Of a DNA stretch of 64,000 nucleotides, positions 33,024-44,621 are shown one piece after another. The position numbers were made by a program, and so were the translations under genes. Source of the DNA: Icerya purchasi. Lineage: Eukaryota; Arthropoda; Insecta; Hemiptera; Monophlebidae. Each line of letters starts with the position of its first letter. Position 1 is the stretch's first letter. A model generated the notes under the pieces. It worked only from the letters and a program-made list of their open reading frames with translations, had not been told where the DNA came from and ran no database searches. The stretch is from contig CM077115.1 in NCBI GenBank assembly GCA_039619475.1, positions 151,875,774 to 151,939,773 on the forward strand, in the 5' to 3' direction.

Positions 33024-33409
33024 TATTATATAAATAAGATTTTAGAAAAATTTTAAAAATATATCAAAGAACATTAGCACAATAAAATTAATGAAATCAT
33101 ATAGAACAATTGGACTCTTCATTAATCATAGCAAGTATTATGTTATTAGAATTGGAGATAAGAAAGCATATGGGTCTACTTTTAATTAACCCTCCATTGC
33201 TAACCATACACTTCTATATTTTTACACCAAATGTCGCAATATCGCTCTTGTCGTTCATATACATATATGCCTTCTGCAATCAGTGTGTGTTAAGTGTGTG
33301 AAGGAAGCAATTTTTGTTCATGTTCCGTTGGTAAGTGATTATTTTTTTTTAAAAGTCACCACACTTCCTCAGAAGCATATTGTTAGCATTCGCTGTAAAT
33401 GTTAACACA

Positions 33410-33561
33410 TCCACGAAGCGTGTTGTTGGCATTGTAGGTCAATTATTTCTACGTCGAACGGATAAAATAGTTCCGCTTTTGTCGACGTTACACGATGATA
33501 ATGCGATCAACGCTTCAAATGGAAAGCCACAGATCATATTAAATTATAATGCGATCAAAGG
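33410..33561 (+). pseudogene. piggyBac transposase fragment
   Basis: It reads V-P-L-L-S-T-L-H-D-D-N-A-I-N and K-P-Q-I-I-L-N-Y-N-A-I-K-G, closely following the piggyBac core blocks L-S-T-M-H-x-D and K-P-E-I-I-x-x-Y-N-x-T-K-G-G-V-D. It stops exactly at K-G, where a minus-strand LINE fragment begins, so the rest has been lost. Confidence 0.8.
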
Positions 33562-33592
33562 AATTCTGTCATTTTCGTATTCATATATACCT

Positions 33593-33625
<33 letters not shown>

Positions 33626-34077
33626 GTAGAGTAATCGTTTTGCTTTTTAGAAAATCCTCTGGTAGTATACCGTTTTTGTAGCAGCCTTTTACTATCTGAA
33701 ATAGGCGCTTTTTTCACTTTTGGCGTTGCATATTTTAGAATTTCCGCCGGTATTTCATCTACACCTATTACTGCTTTCTTTTCTTTTAACAAGTTCAGTA
33801 CTATTTCGAATTCTTTCATGTAAAGTTTTGGCCCTTTCGCATTTTGATCTGCTATACTTTCATCTTCGAGATTTCTCACCACCGTATAGCTCTGTTCTAT
33901 ATATTCTTTCCAACAGTATCAAAACGAATTTTTCCTTTCTTATTTCTAACTATTTCGCTTTAAATTCCTTGCCTTCGCTGTCAGGCTTTAACTTGGGCAT
34001 AGGTTTTGTCTATTTTCAATAATTGTTGAATTTCTTCACATTTTCCTCGTTTAACTAGCTCTCTTTTGCCCTCCGTT
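33562..34077 (-). pseudogene. LINE reverse transcriptase N-terminal fragment
   Basis: The minus strand reads A-V-I-G-V-D-E-I-P-A-E-I-L-K-Y, then, after an expanded A-tract (28 T on the plus strand, 33597-33624), G-I-Y-E-Y-E-N-D-R-I. These correspond to the K-A-x-G-x-D-x-I-P-A-E and K-K-G-x-x-x-x-C-x-N-Y-R blocks of RT, and the A-tract falls where K-K-G is normally coded. It is truncated at the piggyBac junction and is non-functional. Confidence 0.7.
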
Positions 34078-34231
34078 CTTTATTCATCCGTTGTTTCCTT
34101 AGTTTTAATTTTTGATGTCTTATAAACCTTTTCATTGTATTTCTTAATTTATTCCTTATCCTTTGAAATACAATGAAAAGGTTTATAGGACATCAAAAAT
34201 TAAATCTAAGCAAACAATGAATGAATAAAGA
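34078..34231. repeat. Inverted repeat, about 66-bp arms
   Basis: 34078-34143 and 34166-34231 are inverted copies with only a few mismatches, separated by about 22 bp. They form a long hairpin at the 5' edge of the LINE fragment and may record template switching at insertion. Confidence 0.85.
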
Positions 34232-35635
34232 AATTTTTTAGAACTAAAGTGTAAGATAAATTAAATAAAATAACGAGACATTTTATACCGAGTTTAAATA
34301 ACTCGAGAACAGATGCGTCGTAGATTCTCCTCCAATTGCTGAACTAAAAACAAAGGACGCATTTCGTAATATCGGTAAAAAAATGTATTTTGCTACATAT
34401 TGAAAATAAAACACGCTTCAATTCTTATTGAATTTTACGTAAAACTTTTTATATTCGGTGAATTTTTAATCTTCAAAAATTCTTTTTCCTTGTGAGAACG
34501 TCTGTCTGCCTTCGACTTTTAGCTCTCAAGTTCCCCTATACAATATGCCTGTTACGATTCTGTCACTCTTTTTATTAACTATTAAATACTATTCTCTGTC
34601 ACTTAAATTCTGTATTTCCTAACCTATTAAGATTCCGTTTTTCCCCCTACTAATTGTATGTAAGTCAGTGCCCTTTACTAACAAATCCAAAAAAAAAAAA
34701 AAAACAAACAAAAAAAACATTTTTTTTTATATATCTAAATATGTATGTATATAAAGTAATTTTATTTATAAATGCAACGATTTTTATTGTTATAAACAAA
34801 CGGTGCTTTTACTTGAAAAAAAATGACATTGTTCCCTAGAATAGTTTTACAATTTACATATGGGGGCGTCTCTTCGAAGCATCGATTTTTTTCTTCTTTG
34901 AATATATACAGAACATCATCGTCATCGCATTAATTAGAAAAAAGAAAAATTTGATTTGTTCGTTTTTCAGTTTTTATAATTTTATCAAATATGGATGGAG
35001 AAGAAAAAAGGTTATAAGACATATGGATTTTTGAAATAACTACATATATACATACATACATATATATGTATGTATGTATATTTAGTTCTACTTAGAAGAC
35101 TCGTGATTGCATTCGTTTAATTTTTTTCTCGAATATAAACAGAAGCGTAAAAGCCACATGATTTAAAAATACCACTTCGTTTTTTCTTATAATGATCACA
35201 AAAATGAATTTAGATTTGTTTAAATTTTTTTTCAAAATCACACAATTCCAAAAGGTATTCGTAATTGGGAAAACCACGGAGCGCGATCGAAAATAAACGA
35301 CGTTTTTCATTACGTACGTTTATATTTTACTTCTGCCTTACCTTTTTTTTTTTTTTTTTCATGCATTAAATTATTGGAAAACCCATGAGTAACAATTGAA
35401 TGGGCCTTTATGATTTTTGAAAGACATAACGTCGTGATCAAAAGTTTCCATTACTTTATTCCGTTTTTTGACTTCTGCTGCTTTTATTTTTTATCACAAA
35501 ATACGTTCTTATAATTCGTTTGAATAAATTCAGAACGCTAATCGAATGAACAAATAAAAGTTTCACACATTAGCGAAATTCAAAATTTTCCCCTGACTTT
35601 AAAACTCAAACGTCTGTTTATTATAACGCTGGCGG
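34232..35635. other. AT-rich spacer
   Basis: It holds homopolymer runs (34690-34735, 35343-35359) and a TATG/CATA-rich palindromic patch at 35042-35082. No gene recognised. Confidence 0.4.
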
Positions 35636-35701
35636 CGAACCGTGGCTTTACCGTAGTTTCACCATGGTTTTACCGTAGTTTCACCGTGGTTTTACCGTGG
35701 C
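35636..35701. repeat. 11-bp tandem repeat, 6 units
   Basis: Units follow TTTACCGTGGT / TTCACCGTGGT with small changes, starting at 35636, 35647, 35658, 35669, 35680 and 35691. The period is exactly 11 bp. Confidence 0.85.
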
Positions 35702-36380
35702 TGTCTGTGGCGGTGTAATATACCCCTGCGCGTAATTATTACCCCGTTTTTACCGACGGTATCTTTTTTTATTCAATTGCTCTTCAAAATAAATTCCAAC
35801 TATTTTTACGTCTTCCGTTTTACTTATTTTTCGTACTTTTCCTTACTTTGTTTCATAAAGTTTGCAAAATCATTCCTTTTTTTCACTTCCCATATCGATT
35901 GCAAATTCAAAAATTACTGTTTCGCTGACACTGCAAAAACTACAAGCTGAATGTTCAACGCACAACATATAAAAGCGGTGGCCGTGTTAGGTTCAACGTG
36001 TGGGTAAATACAAGAAACAAAGACTAGGAGACATGAGCGATGTCCTTGGCTCAACAAACTAGACGAGCTCGATGCTAGACTATTTTTGCTTACACTAGAC
36101 CAGACACATGCTAGCATGTAAAAAACACGTGCAATCTTTAATATACAAAATAGTCATCATCTTCTGTCTCTAACCCCAGAATGAGTTATCGATACATTAT
36201 TTAACTCGTCGTTTGTCAACATTCACGATTTCTTTTTTTTCTTTTTTTTTTTTTTAATGCATTTTATTGAACTACAAAACTAACATTCTCCAAATATTTA
36301 GACTGTATTGCAAGTAAAACTCGTTCTTATCTTTTTATCCTTTCGCCTGTATTCAGAAAGAAAATAAAAACATCTATACT
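35702..36380. other. Spacer; possible TATA motif
   Basis: ATATAAAAG occurs on the plus strand at about 35968 within a slightly GC-richer part, but no matching exon could be found. A T-run at 36227-36255 followed by TTTATTGAACT resembles a minus-strand retroposon tail, as at 27.85 kb. Confidence 0.25.
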
Positions 36381-36930
36381 TAGTGGCGGGTTCAGGCCCC
36401 CCCCCCAAAAAAAACACCAAAACCTCTGTGAAAAAATTTGTTACAACAGAGAAACTTAATTTATACTATAACAAATTCGTATAAACGTTATCTATGAATT
36501 TAATTATAACTAATATTTAATACTGTTTTCTAGTAAAACTATTAATGTTACGTTTTTATTTAATTTTAAACCCAACTGTCATTGAACTTATTTATTTTTA
36601 ATTTTTATTCTGTAATGTAAATTAAAATAGTTCAATGAGAACTATATATTTAAACTTGCTCACGAACAAAGAATTCGGATCGGATTACTAACAAAAATAA
36701 AAAAGAAGTAAAGTCTAATAAAAATACTATCTTTCCTACTTATAATTTTTTTATTTTTTACCTAAAAATAAAACGAAATTTAAATTAAATTATAATAATT
36801 GTGTATTTGTGAAACATTTTTGAATTTTTAAAAAAGTCGTTTTTTGATTTTTTTTATGAAACAACGTATTTCTCAAATCTACTACCTATCGCAGAAGATA
36901 AACCCAAATGTCGTTCTGGATCCGCCCCTG
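36381..36930. mobile_element. hAT-type non-autonomous element (MITE)
   Basis: The left end TAGTGGCGGGTTCAGG and inverted right end CAGGGGCGGATCCAG match hAT MITE ends. CTATACT flanks both sides (36374-36380 and 36931-36937); with one neighbouring base this gives an 8-bp duplication with one change. It is 550 bp without coding capacity. Confidence 0.8.
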
Positions 36931-36937
36931 CTATACT

Positions 36938-39460
36938 AAATAAACTTATGATATATTGTTGTGTTTCGGTATGTCTGTATGCGTACACTATCCGTGCCGT
37001 GTCGTGTCGTGCGATATTTGATCACACGCGATCAATGTTCTACTATGCTAGCGAAATTATTTAACCTTTGTTATAGGGTACACTAATGGGTGCGCAAAAG
37101 AAGTTAAAATTTTAAAATTAAACTTTTTGGTTGGGAAATATTTTCTCAGCTACAAATTATAATCACAGTAACGAAAAAGCTTGAATGACGATCGTTTCGA
37201 TATTTTATTATTACAGAGGTGCGTAGATTATTTTAGGACAGAATTACTTGTGCGATATGAAATGTTTGAACTTACGTACATTTCTATAATAGCCTGTTTT
37301 AAGGTTTCCGTACAGAAATGAACTGTTTCGTGCAAAAGAAGTTGAGAATATATTTCCCGGTACGGTTTATACAAAAATCGATTTTCGAAAGAAAAAAAGT
37401 TTCAGATTGAAACACATTTACTGTATTAGTAATGAACCGTTCAAAAGTGACTTTGAAATAATTTATGTAAAAATAAAAAAAAAAAAAAACACCAATGAAA
37501 GAATACATTAAATTTTTTTTTTTATATTTAGTTTTTCCCCAAAAGTTATCGAACATTTTCCCGACTTTGAAATTTCATTTTGTTCTTACTTTAGTCACAG
37601 AATTTCTCGAAACGCTAGAAAAACTTTTTCACTATAAAACCCTACACATTGTCTCTTGAATTGTTTCGTTGCAAATTATTCCGCAGTTCTATACTTAATG
37701 AAAAAATTATCTTTCTAAATTGTCCATTTCGTCTAAAAATGGAATGACCCGTAAAAAAATAATAATAATAATAATTTGAAAAAACCAACTTTGCAACACG
37801 GTCACGTTTGGTAGGCAGAAAAAAAGATTACCTTGGAGCAGCGGGGGATCCCTCGATTTTTTAACCGAGAAAGCGTCTTTGACAAACAATGCCGCGTTTG
37901 CCTGCTGCCGAGACCGCCCGAGAAACTGAATAATTGTTACCCAAATTTTATTATTTTGCTAACTCGGACAGCGTCATTAAAGGTCGTAAGAAATGCGAAT
38001 CCGTCTTAATATGCGGAAAATCACAGCATACTGACTGCTTTACGCTATGAAGTCGCAATTTGTTCTGGCTTGGGTGTTATGCGTATTCTGTAGGAAACTG
38101 TTCTTCTATGTTCAATATTATAAGTTGTCGTTTGTGAATAAAACAAAAATTTTGAGTCGGTCTAATATAATAATGGATATCATTTATAAAAACAAATCGA
38201 GCAGGTAAATAATATATTTGAAATATTTATTGAAAATTACGCTTTGAATGAAATGGTATTCAATTAGATTGCGGCAACAGAGAATAACAGAAATTGTCAT
38301 CCATTAAAAAATTATTTTCTCTTAATTGCTATTAATTTTTGTTTTGTACGTCAGAAGTACATTATAAAATATTTGGTTAATTGAATAGCGTCTTTTTATA
38401 TTCTCTTTCTTTTTCCCTTTTTTAATGTTAAATCACAATCTTTTAGCAATTTATTAAATTAAGACATTTTAAATAGTAATAAAATAGAAGGTTTTTTTTC
38501 TTTATCTTCTTTTGGATTTGCCGAAAAATGGCGTCTGAACCAGCAAAATGGTAGATTCACATGAATATGAGTTAAGCCGAACAAACATAAAAAAAAAACA
38601 TACATACATATAACCTCTTTCTTTTTGTAAGTCGAAAAAAAATAAAAATTAGAGACAAGTTTATTGACATAAAAAAATTAAAGTATACTATTAGATTAGT
38701 AAGTAATTTTTGCTGAATAAAGCTGTATTAACTTTAATTTTCGTTTATTAACTTTTTAATTACACATTCTTTTTGATGGGTGATCGTCCCCGCTGCTGAC
38801 AAGTCTAACACAATAAAGAAAAAAGAAATAAACAAATAAATACACTTTTTGCCTCTTTCTTAAAATTTAAAAAGAAAATATTAGAAATAAATTTCTGTTC
38901 AAAAAAAGAATTAAGAAAACGAAAAAAATTATTCTGTTTGTTTTTTAACGAGGAACTTAGATAAAACTCGCATAAATGTGCATTGTTTTCAATTTGTAAT
39001 AAAGCATTTATCCGTTTACAACTCTTTATTTAGATTATTTTTCTTTCTTTTTTTCTGGAACTCCGAACACTTCAATGTTCATGTCACACTAGACAGCAAT
39101 AAGGCTTTTATATACTGACTGAGATAAGGCGGGTGGGATTTATACAGCGCTGGACTTAGAATGGAATAACTCGCAAATATTAATCGGAGTCGTCATTTCG
39201 CGTACATTTATATTAAATATTTTTTAGCGGTATTTTTTCACTTCTAATTTTCGTATGAACCTTTTTTGCTGTTTTTCGAAAAGAAAAGATTAACAGCGGA
39301 ATCAAATAGAAAAAAAAAAAGTGATGCGTGTAGTCTGTTTAAAATTCGACAATGATGACGCGCTGTTGCCAACACGAAATCATTCGTATGTTTGTCTGAC
39401 TTTTTTTTTATTACCTGAGTAACCGAAACCTTAAATTTAGCTGAATGTGAATTAGGCGAA
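36938..39460. other. AT-rich sequence, no gene seen
   Basis: Only short low-complexity frames (for example 37299-37556) occur. A short GC-richer stretch at 37800-37925 has no recognisable content. Confidence 0.4.
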
Positions 39461-39461
39461 A

Positions 39462-39600
39462 TGGGAAGTCACCGTTGCTAAAGCGCTTGGCTTCCATTAC
39501 GGAAGTCCCGGGTTCGATACCGGACGACGGCAGAAATTATTACGAATGATTAAATTAAAATATTCGCTATTTCACGTGGAAGGCAATAGCAAACATGCAT
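39462..39600 (+). mobile_element. Old tRNA-derived SINE fragment
   Basis: Box-A-like GCTAAAGCGCTTGGC and box-B GGGTTCGATAC lie 45 bp apart, and the part AAAGCGCTTGGCT is shared with the intact SINE at 58.76 kb. It is followed by GGAAGGCAATAGCAAAC, a tail type often seen in arthropod SINEs. It does not fold into a good tRNA, so I do not call a tRNA gene. Confidence 0.55.
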
Positions 39601-41618
39601 ACTATCATATGCGTGTTAGTTGGTACACAGCAGACACACACGGGACTTCATTTGTATCACGTTAAATCAATCACAATATCAGTTGCAAGTGTAGTCTTGC
39701 GTGTGTTCACTCGCGTTGTTGCACATAACAATCTAGTACACTATGCCTATGTTTGTACAGCTGAAATACATATACGAGTCGCCGACTCTCGGGAATTAAG
39801 TATGAGACTCTATGGATGGTGATATTAGTTCGTTTTTCGAATTTTTAAAAGCAATCGCGAAAAAAAAATAAAATAAAAAGTAAAACATAAATTAATAAAA
39901 CAAAACAAAACCAGCCTTAAATGTTTTAGTCGGTTTCTTTATTACGCTAGTGATATTGGAAAATAGAAGAAATCAGATAAGATATGTACAAAAACTTTCA
40001 GTTTTCACTGAACGATAAATAAGTTAAGAAAGTAACGGTAGACGCGGTGCATATCGGTTTAACGCGACAATAAATGAGTCGTCGTTATGGTCAAGAAGTA
40101 AAATTCGGGTCGGTAACCGTGACACATATAAAATGAACCCTATAAAATATAAAAATTCCTCAGGTAGGACGGAGACTTTATGTGTTGATGCATTATCCAT
40201 TTGATCAGGGCGAAGAGGTATTTGTTTTTGATGATCTGTTTCAGATGTAAACATGACCAACTGCGGCAATAAGCCCAGGCTGCACCATTATCTCTATAAA
40301 AATGATAATTTTTTATCATGGAAGACTTCTCTAACGAGTAGCGTTCAATGTTCCCCGGCTTGTTGTAAAACATGCAGACGAAGAAATATTCGTAATTAAA
40401 TGTAGAATTCGTATCTACCAATAGAAAGGTGAATTTCCTAAAATTATGTAAGAATATTCGACTAAGAAATAAACGATTAGGCGCATAAATGTAATAAAAG
40501 CTAAGCAGGCTTCTATTTTTTATAATCTGTGAGGGCTCTTTCGCGTTTCGCCTTTTTTAACTGTGTGCGATTAAAAGCCTTCAGAATGCCGAGACGCAAC
40601 GTAACAAGGGACTTCGTTACCCAAACATGTCGGTGACTTATAAATTTATACCTATATATGTAAATTCCGAAAGAGTTTTATTTATTTTTTTTTTTTTTTT
40701 TGTTTGAGCAGCATGTGATAACAATAGGCTGAAATGTTTCCAATGAGAAGCCATTTCTGATTTCGAAGTATTTCCGAAATTTGTGGGGTTTTTGAATAGT
40801 GAAGTAAATTAGTACTTGTAAAAATGTTTAATATTATAAACGCAAAAAATAATATTTTTATAAATGTATAGAGCTATATATATGTATATAAAAATATAGC
40901 GACTATAATTAAAGGGAAATATTGTAAGAATTTTTTTTTTTTTCGAACGATATTTTAATAAATATTAATGAAACTAATTTTAGTTTTTAGCGCGATTTCT
41001 TCCAAGTGAATTTAAAATGAAAAACCGTGTACAAAGGAAGAAAATGTGATGTTGCTTGAACGTATTATCATAAACCCCCGTAAATTTCGGGAATATTTCG
41101 AAACGAAACGTATCCTCATAGGAAACATTTTAGATGCTTCTGAAAGTAATGGTGTCGTATTCACAGTGACCCACCAATAATGGTGTTCAGAGCGGCAAGA
41201 CTCGAATTGCGCATCGTCGTTTACCTGGCCGATGGTTTAAAAAGTTTTAGTAATCTAAACACTCGAATTGCGCACCGGAAGTTTGCCGGTATAAAATATA
41301 AATATGCCATTAATTTTAAACAATTATCAATGTTGACAGTTTTATTACAAGGATGAATATTTCTGGAACTGTTGGAATTCTACAAAGCCGCTGTAAAATA
41401 ACAATCCTCAAACACATCTTTTTACTTTCTATGATTAGAAGTGGAGCAGTAATTTTAACAGTCGAATTACTATGATGTACCATTGCAAGCCGGACGATAA
41501 TTTTTGATGTTCTTTTATGAGGAAAAATTATGACGATTACACATTTCAATGTAAAGTTATGCGCAGAAATAGTATTAAAATACTCTTACAGAAAATGCAT
41601 AATGTTCGAATAGCTTTT
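39601..41618. other. AT-rich spacer
   Basis: It holds T-runs at 40687-40701 and 40931-40943 and short domain-less open frames. No gene recognised. Confidence 0.4.
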
Positions 41619-42543
41619 CTAACCCTTGAGCGCTACACATCGCGTAAAAAGTTAGGAATATCTAATATGACGAATTTAAAATTACCTAAAAATCACTTCA
41701 AAATGTGTATAACTCGCCAATCGATATTATTATTTCTGAAATTTAAAATATTCAACAAACGAAAACTTTGCATCGCAATAAACATTTTCAGTAACCATTC
41801 AATTTAAACCCCATTCGGATCTAAAAACGGCAAACGAATGTAGTTTTCGTAAATATATTTAAAGGGGGATACTTTGGAAACAAAATATAAAGATATTTTA
41901 GCTTCAAATTTAAATTACCGCAGGCTCCTGGAAATTTAAAAATCCAAAGAAACATTTTTTTCCCGGACGTGTTGTGTATTGATGGAAAACACTACATGGA
42001 AGTAATGAATCCATATTTCGGTTTCTTAGAAGAATTTTCAAAATTTGCGACGAGTTTAAAAAAATTTAAAAAAAAAAGATCTCCTTAACGACAAAATAAA
42101 AAATTGTGTTAATAATGTTCAATCATTATATCAATAAATGAACAGAAAAATAAAATGAGCGCCTCAGATTTTTATTAATATATGATAAATAAAAATATGA
42201 ATTACGCACTTGATAAAGTACGCAAGTGGTTAGAGGAATCATCTGACTCTGATTCGGAAGAAATACTTGGCTTAGCAGATGAGGAAAAAATTGAAGAGGA
42301 TGTTGTAGAAAAAGAAATATTTTATAATGATGTATACAGAATAGATGAAGATAATGAAGAAATAATAAATGATGAAAACAACTTTTACGTCGGAAAAAAT
42401 ACCGTGACGAAATGATCAGTAATAGCCCCGACTTCTCGGATACGACGGCAAAATATTGTTTTTCATCGACCGCGTTCAGCCGGAAATGCTAAGAACGCTG
42501 CTACTTCTATACAATGTTTCGAATGTCTATTTGATGATGCTAT
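41619..42543 (+). mobile_element. piggyBac remnant, left part
   Basis: CTAACCCTTGAGCGC at 41619 resembles a piggyBac end (TTAA-CCC...) with one change in TTAA. The transposase N-terminus follows from 42182. The remainder is broken at 42544 by a LINE. The right end was not found. Confidence 0.5.
42182..42543 (+). pseudogene. piggyBac transposase, N-terminal part
   Basis: It starts M-I-N-K-N-M with an acidic S-D-S-D-S-E-E segment and D-E-N-N-F-Y-V-G-K-N-T-V-T-K. The expected W after T-K is TGA at 42416; reading on gives S-V-I-A-P, R-I-R-R-Q-N-I-V, A-K-N-A and C-F-E-C-L-F-D-D-A-I-L, the usual start of the piggyBac (DDE_Tnp_1_7) domain. It is broken by the stop and then by the LINE insertion. 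Confidence 0.75.
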
Positions 42544-42554
42544 ACTCAAACTCT
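42544..42554. repeat. Target-site duplication, left
   Basis: ACTCAAACTCT, identical to 46529-46539, brackets the LINE at 42555-46528. Confidence 0.9.
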
Positions 42555-43337
42555 GGGTCCTAACGCGGCATGTAGTGGGTTACCGAAATGGATAGACAAC
42601 CTATTCATACACGGGTATGGCGCCAGAAGCGGTGCCACTCACCATTTGCGTTGCCGAACCCCTATCCACAGCCTTCTCGTGGCGGACCTGTTAAGTCAAG
42701 CAACATTGTTGGGCGACAACAGATGTGGAAGGAGGCAAGTGGATAACTACCCCCACTTGTGCAATACACAACAAACTTAAATAATCACCTGGAAACAACG
42801 TAAACAAATTCATAATTCAACTTCAATACCACAATACCATATCAGCACATTATAGCTTATATCATCCAAACTAATTCTGTTTATCCTGCTCAGTTGATTA
42901 ACGCCCACCTCAATCGTCTCACTTAAGTGTGCCATTGAATCAGGTGACGTTTTTCTAGCGGGCGTAGGTGTAGACGTGCAACTGCACTTTCGATAAGCAC
43001 ACGCACTGCAAGATGCACATTTAAAGTCCTACGGCGATGGAGTAAAGGTGACGGGAGCAGGCTTGGTCGGCCGGAAGCTTTTAGCTGGAACTCTGCACGC
43101 AGGCGGCGCATAACTTTGGTCGCTCGCTGATAAAAGTGGCGGATTTAGCGTTCGGCAGCATTATGCGTGACGAAGCAGCCTTTTTAGGACGCACTGCTTC
43201 CCCTACGCCAAGGGAAAGGTCTAGAAAAGGTGACCTAAAAAAAGCCCGCCACACACTCCCCGCCTAGGTCACCGCGCCCAGGAAGGAACCCCACCCGCGG
43301 TCGAAATATTAAGAAAAATAATAGGAAAAAACAAAAA

Positions 43338-44543
43338 TTGGATTTAAAAATAGCCACTTGGAACGTTCGGACACCACTAGATACAACTGCGGAACGTCCA
43401 CAAAGGAGAACTGCAATAATTGCACATGAGCTCAAAAAATATGACGTTGATATTGCAGCACTGTGTGAAACCAGACGAGAAGACCAAGGTCAGTTAACAG
43501 AAACACTGGATAAATACACCTTTTTCTGGAAAGGTCGGCCTATAGGGCAAACACGGATTCATGGAGTTGGCTTTGCTATAAAAACTCATCTAGTAAAACT
43601 CTTATCAGAACTTCCAACGGGCATAAATGAAAGACTAATAAAGATGAGAATCTTACTTAGCCAAGGTAGACATGCGTCAATTATCTCTGCATATGCCCCC
43701 ACACTTAAGGCAGATCATAACACCAAGGAAAATTTCTACAACGATCTTCAGGGTATATTGAACAGTATTCCCAAGTCAGATAAAGTCATTCTCCTTGGTG
43801 ATTTCAATGCTCGAGTGGGTAAAGACAACGGTATATGGCCGGGAGTACTTGGAAGACACGGCATCAACAACATGAATGACAACGGTCTACTTCTCCTCAA
43901 CTTCTGTGCAGCAAACGAACTCACCATTACCAACACAACATTCAGACTAAAAGCGAAGTATAAGACCACATGGAAACACCCCCGCTCAGGTCACTGGCAT
44001 CTCATTGACTATGTAATTGTTAAACGCTCAAATTTACGGGATGTCAAGATCACAAGAGTCATGCGCGGTGCAGAGGCGGACACAGACCACCAAATGGTGC
44101 TATCCAAAATGCGCCTACACTTACAACCCCGGATCAAGTATACGACAGCTAATACAAAAAACCTCCGATTGAACATGAAAAGTCTTGAAAACCCTATAGT
44201 TCGTGATAAACTTAAGTATGAACTACAGGCGGCACTTCACCACGTTAATATCGATTCACAACTCGCACCGGAAGAGACCTGGAATGCAATCAAGAATATA
44301 ATCTACCCGCTATCCCTCTCAATATGCGGAACACAAGGAAAGAAGGTAAGAAATGATTGGTTCAAAGATTATCATCAAGACATTGTTAGCCTAATTCAAG
44401 AAAACCAAGTCGCATATCTCCGATATCTGAACAATGAAACCAAAGAAAACAAAGAAGGATTGATGAAAGCTAAAGCACTCCTCCAAAAGACTACAAGAAA
44501 TCTAAAGAATGAATGGTGGATAGCCAAAGCAAACCAACTGTAA
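43338..44543 (+). CDS. LINE endonuclease domain (N-terminal half of ORF)
   Basis: This is an APE-type endonuclease that nicks target DNA to prime reverse transcription. Motifs in order are A-T-W-N-V-R-T (residues 6-12), L-C-E-T-R-R-E-D (about 42), Y-A-P-T (about 117), L-L-G-D-F-N-A-R-V-G (about 153), W-H-L-I-D-Y-V-I (about 222) and T-D-H-Q-M-V (about 252), so all catalytic positions seem present. The listed start is a TTG; no good ATG precedes the first motif, so the true start is uncertain. It ends in TAA, beyond which the same frame continues into the RT part; I regard the TAA as a disabling mutation rather than an ORF boundary. Confidence 0.9.
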   Translation: MDLKIATWNVRTPLDTTAERPQRRTAIIAHELKKYDVDIAALCETRREDQGQLTETLDKYTFFWKGRPIGQTRIHGVGFAIKTHLVKLLSELPTGINERLIKMRILLSQGRHASIISAYAPTLKADHNTKENFYNDLQGILNSIPKSDKVILLGDFNARVGKDNGIWPGVLGRHGINNMNDNGLLLLNFCAANELTITNTTFRLKAKYKTTWKHPRSGHWHLIDYVIVKRSNLRDVKITRVMRGAEADTDHQMVLSKMRLHLQPRIKYTTANTKNLRLNMKSLENPIVRDKLKYELQAALHHVNIDSQLAPEETWNAIKNIIYPLSLSICGTQGKKVRNDWFKDYHQDIVSLIQENQVAYLRYLNNETKENKEGLMKAKALLQKTTRNLKNEWWIAKANQL

Positions 44544-44621
44544 CAATTCAGTAACTCAAATAATGCAAGAAGTTTTTTCTCTGCGCTTAAGGAAATTTAC
44601 GGTCCCACTTGCAATATCTTA

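Noticed and set aside
33544..33882. 112-codon minus-strand gene ending in polylysine
   Set aside because: The lysine run is a homopolymer in a LINE RT fragment, and the frame after it is not continuous with the RT reading.
39470..39535. tRNA gene
   Set aside because: Boxes A and B are present, but the acceptor stem does not pair and the anticodon-arm arrangement is implausible; it shares the SINE head, so a SINE relic is a better call.
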